This document shows, in pieces, positions 17,601-27,105 of a DNA stretch of 64,000 bases. A model generated the notes under the pieces. It ran no database searches. It was not told the DNA's origin and worked only from the letters and a program-made list of their open reading frames with translations. Every line of letters starts with the position of its first letter. Positions within the stretch are counted from its first letter, which is position 1. The position numbers and the translations under genes are program-made. Origin of the DNA: Actinobacillus delphinicola (GTDB lineage Bacteria > Pseudomonadota > Gammaproteobacteria > Enterobacterales > Pasteurellaceae); the NCBI RefSeq assembly GCF_900638385.1, contig NZ_LR134510.1:1736001-1800000 (forward strand), given 5' to 3'.

Positions 17601-18076
17601 AACGTAAGATTTGGTATCCAATCAACATGATTTCGCCAATGAAACAAGTATTCTCTTTAGGCTATCACCATGAGAACAAATATGGCATTGATTTCTACTT
17701 TACTCATGTTTCTGCGAAAAAAGCGAAAGACACCTATAATCCATATCATGCTGCTGATCAAATTCGGGAACAATCTCCGAATTATGATCCAAATGATATT
17801 TCAGCAAAATATTTAAGTAAATCTTATGATATTTTTGATGCGATTGGTTATATTAAACCAACAAAACAAGTTACTATTCAATTGGGAATTTATAATATTT
17901 TCAATAAAAAATATGCAACATGGGAAAGCCTACAATCTATTCGCCGTTTCGGAACAAGTAATATGATCTGCCAAGCTGAAAACCCAACAATTGGCTGTTT
18001 TACTCAAAATCAAGGCATTGAGCGTTTTTATGCGCCAGGGCGTAACTTTAAAATAAATGTTTCAATGACTTTTTAA
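14693..18076 (+). CDS. TonB-dependent hemoglobin/transferrin-type receptor
   Basis: 1127 residues, longer than the usual 900-1050. A long N region ends in a signal-peptide core with likely cleavage after VVVQA (residue 40). The TonB-box region EEINVIGEQE follows, then the plug (SIRGVDENRVNITIDGLQQ; VNIAKGADSVKSGSGALGGAVLFET), then the barrel ending in the terminal Phe of NVSMTF. The DRDGHE..., KHHSRGHDWSY and GFRAPSSDELYFTFKHPDF blocks are typical of the TIGR01786 hemoglobin/transferrin/lactoferrin receptors (HgbA/Hgp group). The middle carries several short Cys-Cys loops. RBS AGAGG precedes the ATG. The ligand is inferred as hemoglobin. Confidence 0.88.
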   Translation: MNKVCNYASSELSPQSKAKIGLKRKTFVTLSCLLPVVVQAEPTRLEEINVIGEQEMLPIREKKIAETVKTAKNFEAQQIQSSQDLVKYETGVSVVEKGRMGSSGYSIRGVDENRVNITIDGLQQAETLSSQGFKELFEGYGNFNNTRNGVEIETLKQVNIAKGADSVKSGSGALGGAVLFETKDARDYLIDKPFYFKVKTGYGSADGQYMFSPTLAARWKQFDVLAIYTDRDGHETENFGYDSYPDIPAKGAQGRSRQKADPYHITKKSTLLKLGFNPNDSNRFTIMYDDYKHHSRGHDWSYTLAPLMTDADKPEKESRHTNDSSTRRNVAFSYENYDSNWLWDSLKVTYSHQKITQRARTDEYCDGGENCDSVQNPLGLQFKNGDIVDKNGNKLMLKEVPSWEWNDDYSAQIKKENGKKTLAIVDAKGNAFPYPEKNQFDQKQNQSDVWDTSVDKGNLWIDCQSENCNGSLTYYNIEGNSWNGYKLKGKQAVDLSQPQTILEVENPEGKRERILFSVDDHQNKDHFYKEVKVQKTKWINKGDAWDDKNYSGWQADKINSWTGEKIGYESADNWQLIKPSSPGYSTNLWTDRKLNTDLQQINIDLTKFFSVKEVENELAYNFVLSKMDKQMINRSGYGPKNIKWWAKYFNMIDKNGQVACKPGTSCTIPHEEKPTTFLIPVETKTGAFAINDHVRVNRYVSFDLGYRYDHINHQPHFNQETDPALPQGLLQGMYVKPKTLIRPQKPSWYAKQFNCKTGSCKNADGSYQDPKYAQALQEYEKNLADYLSNPQKNIDYLVSRKRKFSHSSYSLATALDPFDFLRVQLKYATGFRAPSSDELYFTFKHPDFSIVANPDLKAELAKTKELALTFHHQHSFITLGAFKTNYDNFIQLAFQGYKQFTGKDGSTNGIPYRMYQNINNSKAWVKGFHIHSHLALGDITSMLEGLSVGYKLEYQKGRTFGIDENAQGEQRKIWYPINMISPMKQVFSLGYHHENKYGIDFYFTHVSAKKAKDTYNPYHAADQIREQSPNYDPNDISAKYLSKSYDIFDAIGYIKPTKQVTIQLGIYNIFNKKYATWESLQSIRRFGTSNMICQAENPTIGCFTQNQGIERFYAPGRNFKINVSMTF

Positions 18077-18088
18077 TCTAACATAATA

Positions 18089-18117
18089 AAAAACTGCCTC
18101 ATTTAGAGGCAGTTTTT
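18089..18117. terminator. Bidirectional terminator, receptor/lpxL
   Basis: AAAAACTGCCTC / GAGGCAGTTTTT with a 5-nt loop, between convergent gene ends. Confidence 0.88.
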
Positions 18118-18121
18118 ATTT

Positions 18122-19051
18122 TTAATCGTATAAACTCGGATCATTTTCATTTGGACGAGTTTTAAAGCGGCGGTGCATCCACATATATTGGGTAGGTGCT
18201 TTTAAAATTTCTTGTTCAACTACCTTATTCATTTTACATGCCGTTTCAAGTTCTGTTTGTGTATCGCTAAAATCAACAGCAGGGGAAACATCAACGATAT
18301 AGCCTGAATTATCAGCCTTACGTACGGGTGAAAAAGGCACGACAAGTGCATCAGGTGCGGCTTTAATTAACAAATGACTTCCAGTTGTTGTGGCTGCCTC
18401 AGGCACCGCAAAAAGGGGAGCGAAGACAGATTTACGGCGTCCATAATCGTGATCAGGCGCATACCAAATAATTTCGCCTTCTTTTAATGCCTTAATCATG
18501 CCTCGAACATCTTTGCGATCGAGCATGGTTTTATTAGAACGTAAACGTCCTCGGGTTTGTAACCAGTCAAATACAGGATTATCATTCGGACGATAAACCC
18601 CAATTCCTGGGCGTTTCATCCCCGCAATACGGGCGCCAAGCTCAAGTGTTAAAAAATGCACCCCTACAAAAAGCACTCCTTTTTCAGGTAACATATACTC
18701 AATACCATGCACTTCACTCCATTTTTGGATACGTTTATCTGACCAAAACCATGCCATACCTGTTTCCATGATCGCCATCCCCACAGATCGTTGATTTTCT
18801 TTCAGCATTTCTTCGATTTCAGCAGGGGATTTATCTGGGAAGCAAAGCTCTAAATTACGGCGCGCAACTTTAAGACGCTTTTTACCAACGCCCACTTTTC
18901 CAAAGAGCCAACCTAGCCCCGAACCTATTTTTAGGATAACAGGATAAGGAAGAGAAACCGCACCACGCCAAAGCCCAACGCCTAACCATAGGCCCCAATG
19001 TTTTGGATGAAGAAAAGAGAGTTGGAAAGTAGGTAATTTTGTTTTTGCCAT
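18122..19051 (-). CDS. lpxL: LpxL (HtrB), lipid A lauroyl/myristoyl transferase
   Basis: 309 residues, a late acyltransferase of lipid A synthesis at the inner membrane. One N-terminal membrane segment (about 18-50) is followed by the catalytic HX4E motif HFLTLE. The blocks [58 protein letters not shown] and [10 protein letters not shown] follow E. coli LpxL more closely than LpxM. It is divergent from hldE, as htrB is from rfaE in Haemophilus influenzae. Confidence 0.95.
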   Translation of the reverse strand: MAKTKLPTFQLSFLHPKHWGLWLGVGLWRGAVSLPYPVILKIGSGLGWLFGKVGVGKKRLKVARRNLELCFPDKSPAEIEEMLKENQRSVGMAIMETGMAWFWSDKRIQKWSEVHGIEYMLPEKGVLFVGVHFLTLELGARIAGMKRPGIGVYRPNDNPVFDWLQTRGRLRSNKTMLDRKDVRGMIKALKEGEIIWYAPDHDYGRRKSVFAPLFAVPEAATTTGSHLLIKAAPDALVVPFSPVRKADNSGYIVDVSPAVDFSDTQTELETACKMNKVVEQEILKAPTQYMWMHRRFKTRPNENDPSLYD

Positions 19052-19273
19052 AATTATTTTTATTCTGAATTTACAAAAATTTACTAAAAGCTAACATTCT
19101 ACCGAAAGTTTACTTTTTTTGCATTACTGATGTTATATAAAAACAGAAACGATGAAAAATTCAGGTTTTTGGCTGAAAAATGAATTTTTTATGCATAAAA
19201 AGCGAGTTATTTAGAAAAAATTCTAGTATTTATGATAAACTCTCGACAGTTTTTTAATTAATGAGATATTAAT

Positions 19274-20707
19274 ATGAATTTTTATTCCGCAGAGTTTCCA
19301 CGTGCTAAGGTGTTAGTATTGGGCGATGTGATGTTAGATCGCTACTGGTTTGGTGCAACAAACCGTATTTCGCCAGAAGCACCTGTTCCCGTTGTACGTG
19401 TACAAGAAAATGAGGAACGTGCAGGCGGAGCAGCTAATGTTGCAATGAATATTGCTTCATTAAATGTTCCCGTTGAATTACATGGTTTTATCGGTAAAGA
19501 TGAAGCAGGTGAGAGTTTGTGTGCGCTTTTAAATCAACATCAAATTACTTGTAATTTCACTGCATTAGAAAGCCATCCAACTATTACTAAACTCCGTATT
19601 CTTTCTCGTCATCAACAATTATTACGCCTTGATTTTGAAGAAAATTTCAATCATGTATCGAGTGATGACCTATTAGCAAAATTAACAAAAAATATTGCGA
19701 ATTTTGGGGCGTTAATTCTTTCCGATTATGGTAAAGGGACATTAAATCAAGTACAAAAAATGATTCAAATTGCACGCCGTGCCAATGTACCTGTTTTAAT
19801 CGATCCTAAAGGGACGGATTTCGAACGTTATCGTGGTGCAACACTACTCACACCAAATATGAGTGAATTTGAAGCGGTTGTAGGATCTTGCGAAACGGAT
19901 GAAGATATTGAACGCAAAGGGTTACAACTTATTGCGGATTACGATCTAAGCGCTTTATTAGTGACACGCTCTGAAAAAGGGATGACATTATTACGCCCAA
20001 ATCAAGCCCCTTTCCACTTACCAACCCGAGCGAGAGAAGTTTTTGATGTAACGGGCGCGGGCGATACCGTAATTTCTGTCCTTGCCACTGCAATGGCGGA
20101 TGGTCGTTCTTTGGAAGAAGCTTGCTATCTTTCTAATGTAGCTGCAGGTGTGGTTGTGGGTAAACTAGGAACCAGTACTGTTTCTACTACAGAACTTGAA
20201 AATGCGATTCATCAACGTACTTGCTATGGTTTCGGCGTAATGGATGAAAATTCATTGAAAAAAGCAGTAGCCGATGCTAAAGCACGTGGTGAAAAAATTG
20301 TCATGACAAATGGTTGTTTCGATATTTTACATCCTGGACATGTGTCTTATTTAGAAAATGCACGTAAATTAGGCGATCGTTTAATCGTTGCCGTGAATAC
20401 AGATGATTCGGTTAAGCGTCTAAAAGGTGAAACGCGACCAATTAATGCGTTACAAGACCGCATGGCGGTGCTTGCAGGTTTAGCCTCTGTGGATTGGGTT
20501 GTGCCATTCAGCGAAGATACACCACAACGTTTAATTGGTGAAATTCTGCCTGATCTTCTCGTAAAAGGAGGAGATTATAAACCTGAAGAAATTGCGGGTA
20601 GCCAAGAAGTATGGGCAAATGGCGGACAAGTCGAAGTCTTAAATTTTGAAGATGGTTGCTCAACCAGTAACATTATCGCAAAAATTCAAGGAATTACTGA
20701 AAAATAA
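19274..20707 (+). CDS. hldE: HldE, bifunctional heptose kinase/adenylyltransferase
   Basis: 477 residues. The N-terminal PfkB-type kinase (1-318) has [11 protein letters not shown] and the C-terminal anion hole VTGAGDTV. The nucleotidyltransferase domain (from about 345) begins [20 protein letters not shown], with the HxGH motif. It makes ADP-heptose for the LPS inner core (phosphorylation at C1, then adenylylation). A candidate single copy of the CGCCCC unit lies inside the gene (19685-19713, minus strand). Confidence 0.97.
   Translation: MNFYSAEFPRAKVLVLGDVMLDRYWFGATNRISPEAPVPVVRVQENEERAGGAANVAMNIASLNVPVELHGFIGKDEAGESLCALLNQHQITCNFTALESHPTITKLRILSRHQQLLRLDFEENFNHVSSDDLLAKLTKNIANFGALILSDYGKGTLNQVQKMIQIARRANVPVLIDPKGTDFERYRGATLLTPNMSEFEAVVGSCETDEDIERKGLQLIADYDLSALLVTRSEKGMTLLRPNQAPFHLPTRAREVFDVTGAGDTVISVLATAMADGRSLEEACYLSNVAAGVVVGKLGTSTVSTTELENAIHQRTCYGFGVMDENSLKKAVADAKARGEKIVMTNGCFDILHPGHVSYLENARKLGDRLIVAVNTDDSVKRLKGETRPINALQDRMAVLAGLASVDWVVPFSEDTPQRLIGEILPDLLVKGGDYKPEEIAGSQEVWANGGQVEVLNFEDGCSTSNIIAKIQGITEK
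19685..19713 (-). repeat. CGCCCC unit, single copy in hldE
   Basis: Read on the minus strand: AACGCCCC, then AAAATTCG at the position of the TTTTCG block, then an AT tract ending TTG. A weaker member of the family, within coding sequence. Confidence 0.45.
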
Positions 20708-20791
20708 TGCGTATTAGGTGCGTGCTATTTTTGTAAGTTTTATGTTAAACTTCAATTAAGTTTTTTCATCCATTACCGATAAGGATAAAAT

Positions 20792-21265
20792 ATGAAAGTT
20801 TTAGAAGGTCAAATCGTTGCACCTAAAGCAAAAATTGCAATTGCAATTGCACGTTTTAACAGTTTTATCAATGAAAGCCTTTTAGAAGGCGCAATCGACG
20901 CTTTAAAACGTTATGGTCAAGTAAGCGAAGACAATATTACTATCGTTCGTGTTCCAGGCGCATACGAACTTCCACTCGTGGCGAGTCGTCTTGCAAAATC
21001 TGGTAAATTCGACGGTATCGTAGCGCTAGGTACTGTTATCCGTGGCGGTACTGCGCATTTTGAGTATGTGGCTGGCGAAGCAAGTAGTGGTCTTGGTCAA
21101 GTAATGATGAATGCAGATATTCCAGTTGCATTCGGCGTATTGACTACTGAAAGCATCGAACAAGCTATTGAACGTGCTGGCACGAAAGCTGGCAATAAAG
21201 GGGCAGAAGCAGCATTAGTCGCATTAGAAATGATTAATTTATTAGCCCAAATTGACGCAGAGTAA
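20792..21265 (+). CDS. ribH: 6,7-dimethyl-8-ribityllumazine synthase
   Basis: 157 residues, normal for RibH (ribE in E. coli naming), which condenses the pyrimidinedione and the butanone phosphate in riboflavin synthesis and forms a 60-mer or pentamer. Typical blocks are [57 protein letters not shown] with the catalytic His, and PVAFGVLT. It starts the ribH-nusB-thiL-pgpA cluster. I see no FMN riboswitch upstream. Confidence 0.97.
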   Translation: MKVLEGQIVAPKAKIAIAIARFNSFINESLLEGAIDALKRYGQVSEDNITIVRVPGAYELPLVASRLAKSGKFDGIVALGTVIRGGTAHFEYVAGEASSGLGQVMMNADIPVAFGVLTTESIEQAIERAGTKAGNKGAEAALVALEMINLLAQIDAE

Positions 21266-21268
21266 AGA

Positions 21269-21694
21269 ATGACTGAACAAAAGAAAAAACCTTCCGCACG
21301 TCGTCGTGCAAGAGAATGTGCAACACAAACTATGTATGCTTGGGAAGTGTCTAAAAACGCACCTGACGAAGTAGAATTAGCTTTTTTAGTTGATAATCCA
21401 GAAGAAAGTAAAGGGGCGGATTTACCATATTTCCGTAAACTTTTCCGTCAAACTGTAAATCAACTTGATGCAGTAGATGCAGCATTAGCACCAGAATTAG
21501 ACCGTTCTTTAGAAGAACTTGATCCGATTGAACGTGCTGTATTGCGTTTAGCTGCGTATGAACTCCTTTTCGAACGTGATGTTCCTTATAAAGTAGTTAT
21601 CAATGAAGCGATTGAAGTTGCAAAAGCTTTTGGCGCGGAAGACAGTCACAAATATATTAACGGTGTGTTAGATAAAGTCGCAGCACATCGCTAG
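21269..21694 (+). CDS. nusB: NusB, transcription antitermination factor
   Basis: 141 residues, all helical. [18 protein letters not shown] at the N terminus binds BoxA RNA with NusE. The family block [54 protein letters not shown] is complete. It starts 3 bp after the ribH stop, so the pair is translated from one mRNA. Confidence 0.97.
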   Translation: MTEQKKKPSARRRARECATQTMYAWEVSKNAPDEVELAFLVDNPEESKGADLPYFRKLFRQTVNQLDAVDAALAPELDRSLEELDPIERAVLRLAAYELLFERDVPYKVVINEAIEVAKAFGAEDSHKYINGVLDKVAAHR

Positions 21695-21703
21695 TGAGAT
21701 AAG

Positions 21704-21730
21704 AAAGTGTGGTGAAAATCACACTTTTTT
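21704..21730 (+). terminator. Hairpin between nusB and thiL
   Basis: AAAGTGTG / CACACTTT with an 8-nt loop and a T-run. It may attenuate readthrough into thiL, which lies 32 bp beyond. Confidence 0.75.
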
Positions 21731-21761
21731 ATTGTTTTTAAAATTATTATAGGAAAAAACA

Positions 21762-22772
21762 GTGGGCGAGTTTGATTTAATCACGCATTATTTTAAAACC
21801 CAACAAAATCCACAACGCCCTGATGTTGCCCTTAGCATTGGTGATGATTGTGCCATTCTAAATTGTCCGCCTTCTCAACAAATTGCCATTACGACCGATA
21901 CGATGGTCGAAGGCACACATTTTCTTCCAACAATTTCGCCAAAAGATTTAGCATATAAAGCCCTTGCAACTAATTTAAGTGATTTAGCGGCGATGGGCGC
22001 GCGTCCTGCGTGGATTTCATTAGCCTTGACCTTGCCTGAAGTTGATCAAGATTGGCTAAAAGATTTTAGTGAAACTTTCTTTGAAGTATTAACAAAAGAA
22101 AATGTTAGTTTAATCGGTGGTGATACCACACAAGGGAAATTACATTGTATCAGTATTACTGCACAAGGATTGTTGCCAAAAGGGAAAGCATTACGTCGTG
22201 ATAAAGCCCGAGTAGGCGACTATATTTTTGTCTCTGGCACGCTAGGTGATAGTGCTGCAGGCTTGGCGTTATTATTAGGGCAAAAAAATACTGAATTGAA
22301 AAATTATGACGCCCCGATTTTCGCAGAAAATTATGTAGTCGCTAGACATTTACGCCCAACACCACGTATCGCATTAGGGCAATATTTATTAGATCATGAT
22401 TTTTCGCAATGCGCCTTAGATATATCTGATGGATTGATGGCTGATTTAACACATATCTTAGAGCGTAGTCATTGCCATGCGGAACTTGATATAGAAAAAT
22501 TACCCTATTCAGAAGAATTAACGCAATTATTCTCGTTAGCTACCTGTGAAAAATTTGCATTAACTGGCGGGGAAGATTACGAACTTTGCTTTACTGTACC
22601 AGAGGCAAAAATTCAGGATTTTAAAAAGGCAATTTTATCTTCTGATCTTCCTGTGCCTGTTAGTTGTATTGGTCGGATTACAGATGGAGCAGAGAATAAA
22701 ATCACGTTACAACGTAACGGAAAAGTGGTAGATTTTACTTTTACACAAGGGTTTGATCACTTTTCTAAATAA
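21762..22772 (+). CDS. thiL: ThiL, thiamine-monophosphate kinase
   Basis: 336 residues from a GTG start with AGGA 7 nt upstream; no ATG fits better. It phosphorylates thiamine monophosphate to the diphosphate. PurM-like blocks are LSIGDDCAIL, ITTDTMVEGTHFL, ATNLSDLAAMGARP, LIGGDTTQG, DISDGLMADLTH and LTGGEDYELCF. A near-perfect single copy of the CGCCCC unit (22308-22335) is embedded and encodes DAPIFAENY. The pgpA stop-start junction follows directly. Confidence 0.96.
   Translation: MGEFDLITHYFKTQQNPQRPDVALSIGDDCAILNCPPSQQIAITTDTMVEGTHFLPTISPKDLAYKALATNLSDLAAMGARPAWISLALTLPEVDQDWLKDFSETFFEVLTKENVSLIGGDTTQGKLHCISITAQGLLPKGKALRRDKARVGDYIFVSGTLGDSAAGLALLLGQKNTELKNYDAPIFAENYVVARHLRPTPRIALGQYLLDHDFSQCALDISDGLMADLTHILERSHCHAELDIEKLPYSEELTQLFSLATCEKFALTGGEDYELCFTVPEAKIQDFKKAILSSDLPVPVSCIGRITDGAENKITLQRNGKVVDFTFTQGFDHFSK
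22308..22335 (+). repeat. CGCCCC unit, single copy in thiL
   Basis: GACGCCCCGATTTTCG followed by an A-rich tract and TTATG. It matches the arm plus loop of the inverted pairs almost base for base but is unpaired and lies inside a gene. Confidence 0.75.
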
Positions 22773-22789
22773 TCATGAGGAGGATAACT

Positions 22790-23281
22790 ATGAATATGAC
22801 AGACGATCCACGCAAGAAAATTAATTTACGTAATCCTACACACTTATTCGCAGTTGGTTTTGGTTCTGGATTAATGCCAACTGCCCCAGGCACATGGGGC
22901 AGTGCGTTAGCAACCATTATCGGCGCTTTTTTATTACATTATATGGGGTGGTCCCTGTTTTTACTTCTAACCATCATTTCCTTTTGGATTGGTTGTCGTC
23001 TTTGTGACCAAACTTCACAAGATATGGGCGTTCATGATCATGGCTCGATTGTTTGGGATGAATTTGTTGGCATTTTCATTACCTTGCTGGCATTACCAAA
23101 ACTCTCTTTTGGATATTTGCTTTTAGCCTTTTTGCTTTTCCGTCTTTTCGATATTTGGAAACCTGCACCAATCAAACATTTTGATGAAGGTTACACCAAT
23201 GGTTTTGGTATCATGATTGATGATGTTTTAGCTGGATTATACGCCTTCGTAGTTATTTTGCTTTTCCGCTGGATTTTTTAA
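22790..23281 (+). CDS. pgpA: PgpA, phosphatidylglycerophosphatase A
   Basis: 163 residues from the ATG at 22790, chosen because GAGGAGG lies 6 nt upstream; an in-frame ATG at 22775 would sit before that site. The enzyme removes phosphate from phosphatidylglycerophosphate at the inner membrane. Visible signatures are HLFAVGFGSGLMPTAPGTWGS, HDHGSIVWDEFVG and FRLFDIWKPAPI, with about four membrane segments. It is the last gene of the ribH cluster. Confidence 0.94.
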   Translation: MNMTDDPRKKINLRNPTHLFAVGFGSGLMPTAPGTWGSALATIIGAFLLHYMGWSLFLLLTIISFWIGCRLCDQTSQDMGVHDHGSIVWDEFVGIFITLLALPKLSFGYLLLAFLLFRLFDIWKPAPIKHFDEGYTNGFGIMIDDVLAGLYAFVVILLFRWIF

Positions 23282-23307
23282 TATAGCTACCAGATACTCC
23301 TGTGAAT

Positions 23308-23354
23308 GCTCGCCTTTTTCGTTGTTTTTTTGAGATAATTGGCGAGCTTTTTTT
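23308..23354 (+). terminator. Terminator after pgpA
   Basis: GCTCGCC / GGCGAGC stem closing a 26-nt T-rich loop, followed by eight or more T. Confidence 0.75.
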
Positions 23355-23455
23355 TACCTTTTTTAGTATTTAAAAAGATTTAGTGATATTCTATAACGGT
23401 CGTTCTTATCTCATACAGTGATAATTCTTATTCATAATCAACAGAAGGACTTCCT

Positions 23456-26062
23456 ATGCAAGCCAAAGCAAAATATAGAAAAGACTATCGTACGCCTGAT
23501 TTCACTATCACCGACATTTTCCTTGATTTTCAACTTAACGCCGATGACACTCTTGTTACAGCGAAAAGTAAAGTTAAACGCTTAAATCCACAAGCAACAG
23601 AATTACGTCTTGATGGTCATGGTATGGAACTTGTTTCCGTTAAATTAAATGGACATGATATTGAGCATTATAAAAAAGATAAAGAAAGTTTAACGCTTGA
23701 TATTCCACAGAATTTAACTGATTTTGAATTAAAAATTCAAACCTGCCTTAACCCTGCTAAAAACACTTCATTACAAGGACTTTATCAATCTGGTGAAGCA
23801 CTTTGCACGCAATGTGAAGCCGAGGGTTTCCGCCAAATTACCTATTTTATTGATCGTCCTGATGTTTTAGCCCGTTATACCACTAAAATTACTGCCGATA
23901 AAAAGGCTTATCCATACTTACTTTCAAATGGTAACTGCATTGCTAAAGGTAATTTAGCAGATGATAAACATTGGGTTGAATGGCAAGATCCATTCCCGAA
24001 ACCAAGCTACTTATTTGCATTAGTAGCAGGGGATTTTGATGTTTTAGAAGATCATTTTATTACCCGCAGTGGACGTGATGTCAAACTTGAACTTTTTGTT
24101 GATAAAGGCAATTTAGATCGTGCTGATTTCGCCATGGCAAGCCTTAAAAAAGCCATGAAATGGGATGAAGAACGCTTTGGTTTAGAATATGATTTAGATA
24201 TTTATATGATTGTTGCCGTTGACTTCTTCAACATGGGGGCAATGGAAAATAAAGGATTAAATATCTTCAACTCAAAATACGTCTTGGCAAATTCTCAAAC
24301 AGCAACCGATGATGATTACCTCGGCGTAGAATCCGTGATCGGACATGAATATTTCCATAACTGGACAGGTAACCGTGTAACTTGCCGTGACTGGTTTCAA
24401 TTAAGCTTAAAAGAAGGGCTAACAGTATTCCGTGATCAAGAATTTTCTTCTGATACGGGTTCTCGTGCGGTGAATCGCATTAACAACGTAAAATTATTAC
24501 GTGCAATGCAATTCCCAGAAGATGCAAGCCCAATGTCACATCCAATCCGCCCTGAAAAAGTGATTGAAATGAATAACTTCTATACCATGACCGTATATGA
24601 AAAAGGAGCAGAAGTTATCCGCATGATGCACACTTTATTAGGCGAAGAAGGTTTCCAAGCAGGTATGCGTCAATATATCGCAGAAAATGATGGAAAAGCT
24701 GCAACTTGTGATGACTTTGTCCGTGCAATGGAAACCGCATCAGGTGTAGATTTAACGCAATTTAGACTTTGGTATAGCCAATCTGGTACGCCACAATTAA
24801 CCGTAACTGATGATTACGATGCTGACAAACAATGCTATCGTTTACACGTACATCAATTCACACTAGAAACAGCAGATCAAAAAGAAAAAACTGCATTACA
24901 TATTCCACTTAAAGTGACACTTTATACCGAACAAGGCAAGCCTGTTATGTTGCCAAATACGGACACACCATTAAGTGAAATCTTAAATGTCACTAAAGCA
25001 GAACAAACATTTGAATTCCACCACGTACCAAGCAAACCAATTCCTGCATTACTCTGTGATTTCTCTGCGCCTGTTAAATTGACTTATGAATACGAAGTAT
25101 CACAGCTCGTAACTTTAATGAAATTTGCAGAAAATGACTTTATCCGTTGGGATGCAGCTCAAATGCTTTATAACAAAGTGTTACGTTGTAACTTAAAACG
25201 TTATGGCAAGAATGAAGGCTTTGTTTTCCCAGATGCTCTTTTAAACGCACTTAACTGGTGCTTAGAAAATGCGAAGGGTCATGAGTCTATCATTGCTTTA
25301 CTGCTCACTTTACCAACAGCGGTTGAGTTTGCAGAAGGGGTGGATCAAATTGACCCAACTGCGATTGTTGAAATTCGTGATTATATGCAACATAGAATTG
25401 CAGATGCATTAAAAGATAATCTTGTTAAAGTTTATCGTGAATTAAAAGCGGATCATTATGAATTTAACCAACAGGCGATTGCTGATCGTGCATTACGCAA
25501 TGCATGTTTGCAATATCTTGCATTGCTACCAATGGGAGAAAGCCTCGTTACTCGCCATTACTTTGAAGCGGATAACATGACTGATACTTTAGCAGCGCTT
25601 AAAGCAGCTACTCAAGGTAAATGCGAAGCGGCCGAAGTCTTGCTGACTGATTTTGAAGAAAAATGGGCGCACGATGGTTTAGTGATGGATAAATGGTTCA
25701 CCCTTCAAGCCACACGTCCAGATGCTGCTGCGCTAACACGTGTTAAAAACTTAATGCATCACCGCAGTTTTAGCATGACTAACCCGAACCGTGTGCGTAG
25801 CCTTGTTGGTGCATTCTCAACCCATAATCTCGCACAATTCCATCAAAAAGATGGTTCTGGTTACGCGTTCTTAGAAGAAGTATTGGAACAACTTAACGCA
25901 AGCAACCCACAAGTTGCCTCACGCTTAATTGAACCATTAATCCGCTATGCACGTTACGATGAAGAACGCCAAGCATTAATGAAAGCCCAACTCGAAAAAC
26001 TCAAAAAAGTTGATAATCTTTCCAACGACTTATACGAAAAAATCGAGAAAGCGTTACATTAA
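23456..26062 (+). CDS. pepN: PepN, aminopeptidase N
   Basis: 868 residues, close to E. coli PepN (870). It is an M1 zinc metallopeptidase that removes N-terminal residues from peptides in the cytoplasm. GAMENKGLNIFN is the exopeptidase motif near residue 260, and HEYFH (297-301) holds the zinc ligands, with the third Glu in the following KEGLTVFRDQEF. RBS AAGGA precedes the ATG. It is monocistronic by spacing. Confidence 0.97.
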   Translation: MQAKAKYRKDYRTPDFTITDIFLDFQLNADDTLVTAKSKVKRLNPQATELRLDGHGMELVSVKLNGHDIEHYKKDKESLTLDIPQNLTDFELKIQTCLNPAKNTSLQGLYQSGEALCTQCEAEGFRQITYFIDRPDVLARYTTKITADKKAYPYLLSNGNCIAKGNLADDKHWVEWQDPFPKPSYLFALVAGDFDVLEDHFITRSGRDVKLELFVDKGNLDRADFAMASLKKAMKWDEERFGLEYDLDIYMIVAVDFFNMGAMENKGLNIFNSKYVLANSQTATDDDYLGVESVIGHEYFHNWTGNRVTCRDWFQLSLKEGLTVFRDQEFSSDTGSRAVNRINNVKLLRAMQFPEDASPMSHPIRPEKVIEMNNFYTMTVYEKGAEVIRMMHTLLGEEGFQAGMRQYIAENDGKAATCDDFVRAMETASGVDLTQFRLWYSQSGTPQLTVTDDYDADKQCYRLHVHQFTLETADQKEKTALHIPLKVTLYTEQGKPVMLPNTDTPLSEILNVTKAEQTFEFHHVPSKPIPALLCDFSAPVKLTYEYEVSQLVTLMKFAENDFIRWDAAQMLYNKVLRCNLKRYGKNEGFVFPDALLNALNWCLENAKGHESIIALLLTLPTAVEFAEGVDQIDPTAIVEIRDYMQHRIADALKDNLVKVYRELKADHYEFNQQAIADRALRNACLQYLALLPMGESLVTRHYFEADNMTDTLAALKAATQGKCEAAEVLLTDFEEKWAHDGLVMDKWFTLQATRPDAAALTRVKNLMHHRSFSMTNPNRVRSLVGAFSTHNLAQFHQKDGSGYAFLEEVLEQLNASNPQVASRLIEPLIRYARYDEERQALMKAQLEKLKKVDNLSNDLYEKIEKALH

Positions 26063-26188
26063 TTTATTTTCTTAATTAAATTTGTTATAAAAAGGGAAGT
26101 TTAAAGACTTTCCTTTTTGTTTTGGTCGGATCACGCCGACTTTTTCAAAAAAATTTATGCAAATAATATAATGATTAAGGAACCAAGG

Positions 26189-27019
26189 ATGTTTACAACA
26201 AAATACGATCTCCATTGCCATAGTACGGCGTCGGATGGGGTGTTGGCGCCGAGTGAGGTGGTGTTGCGGGCGGTTGAAATGGGGGTGAGGGTATTAGCGC
26301 TTACTGATCATGATACGGTGAATGGGCTTGCTGAGGCACGTGAAGTTGCGGAAAAGCACGATATGACCTTTATCAATGGCGTAGAGATTTCTACCCGTTG
26401 GAATAACAAAGATATTCATGTGGTTGGGTTAGGCTTTGATATGAACGATCCTGAGTTGCAAGCACTTTTGCAACAACAGCAGCAATTCCGCCACCAGCGC
26501 GCGTTGGCTATCGGTGAAAAACTAGCAGAGCTAGGCATTCTGAATGCGTATGAGGGAGCAAAAAAGCTTAGCGAAGGCGAGGTGACTCGTGCCCATTATG
26601 CTCGCTATTTGGTTGAGGCGGGTGTGGTAAAAGATGTTTCACAGGCGTTTAAACGTTATTTAGCACAAGGCAAAAAAGCCTATATTAATCCGTCATGGTG
26701 TGATATTCCGACTGCGATTGCAATTATTCAAAAAGCGGGCGGAAAAGCGGTTTTAGCGCATCCATTGCGTTATGAATTAAGCCGTAAAAAATTCCAACAA
26801 CTGATTACGGATTTTAAAGCGTGGAACGGCGATGCGATGGAAGTCGCAGGGTGTGGGCAAAATCCGCAACAACGTCAGCATTTATTAGCCTTAGCCGAAG
26901 CGCATGCTTTAAAAGCGAGCGGTGGCTCGGATTTCCATTATCCGTGCGGTTGGCGTGAATTAGGTAAAGGATTGGCGCTCCCCGAGGGTTGCGACTTTAT
27001 TTTATCTGCGTTGATTTAA
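26189..27019 (+). CDS. rnm: RNase AM / PHP-domain phosphatase (YciV, TrpH family)
   Basis: 276 residues from the ATG at 26189, chosen for the AAGGAACCAAGG just upstream; in-frame starts exist at 26171 and 26117. The PHP metal motif YDLHCHSTASDG opens the protein, followed by LALTDHDTVNG, FINGVEIST, VLAHPLRY and GGSDFHYP, which supply the three-metal site. E. coli Rnm trims 5' ends of rRNA and degrades short RNAs and 3',5'-bisphosphate nucleotides. It is convergent with pldA. Confidence 0.93.
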   Translation: MFTTKYDLHCHSTASDGVLAPSEVVLRAVEMGVRVLALTDHDTVNGLAEAREVAEKHDMTFINGVEISTRWNNKDIHVVGLGFDMNDPELQALLQQQQQFRHQRALAIGEKLAELGILNAYEGAKKLSEGEVTRAHYARYLVEAGVVKDVSQAFKRYLAQGKKAYINPSWCDIPTAIAIIQKAGGKAVLAHPLRYELSRKKFQQLITDFKAWNGDAMEVAGCGQNPQQRQHLLALAEAHALKASGGSDFHYPCGWRELGKGLALPEGCDFILSALI

Positions 27020-27034
27020 TTTTTAAAAATGAAG

Positions 27035-27082
27035 ATCACGCCCCGATTTTCGTAAAAATTTATGCGAAAATCGGGGCGTGAT
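27035..27082. repeat. CGCCCC inverted pair, copy 6 (bidirectional terminator)
   Basis: Perfect 18-bp arms ATCACGCCCCGATTTTCG and its complement around TAAAAATTTATG. It lies between the convergent ends of rnm and pldA. This is the best copy of the repeat. Confidence 0.92.
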
Positions 27083-27092
27083 TATTTTTTAT

Positions 27093-27105
27093 GTGACGTT
27101 GTCAC
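27093..27105. other. matS site 2
   Basis: GTGACGTTGTCAC, exact consensus, at the 3' edge of pldA, 10.3 kb left of dif. Confidence 0.85.
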
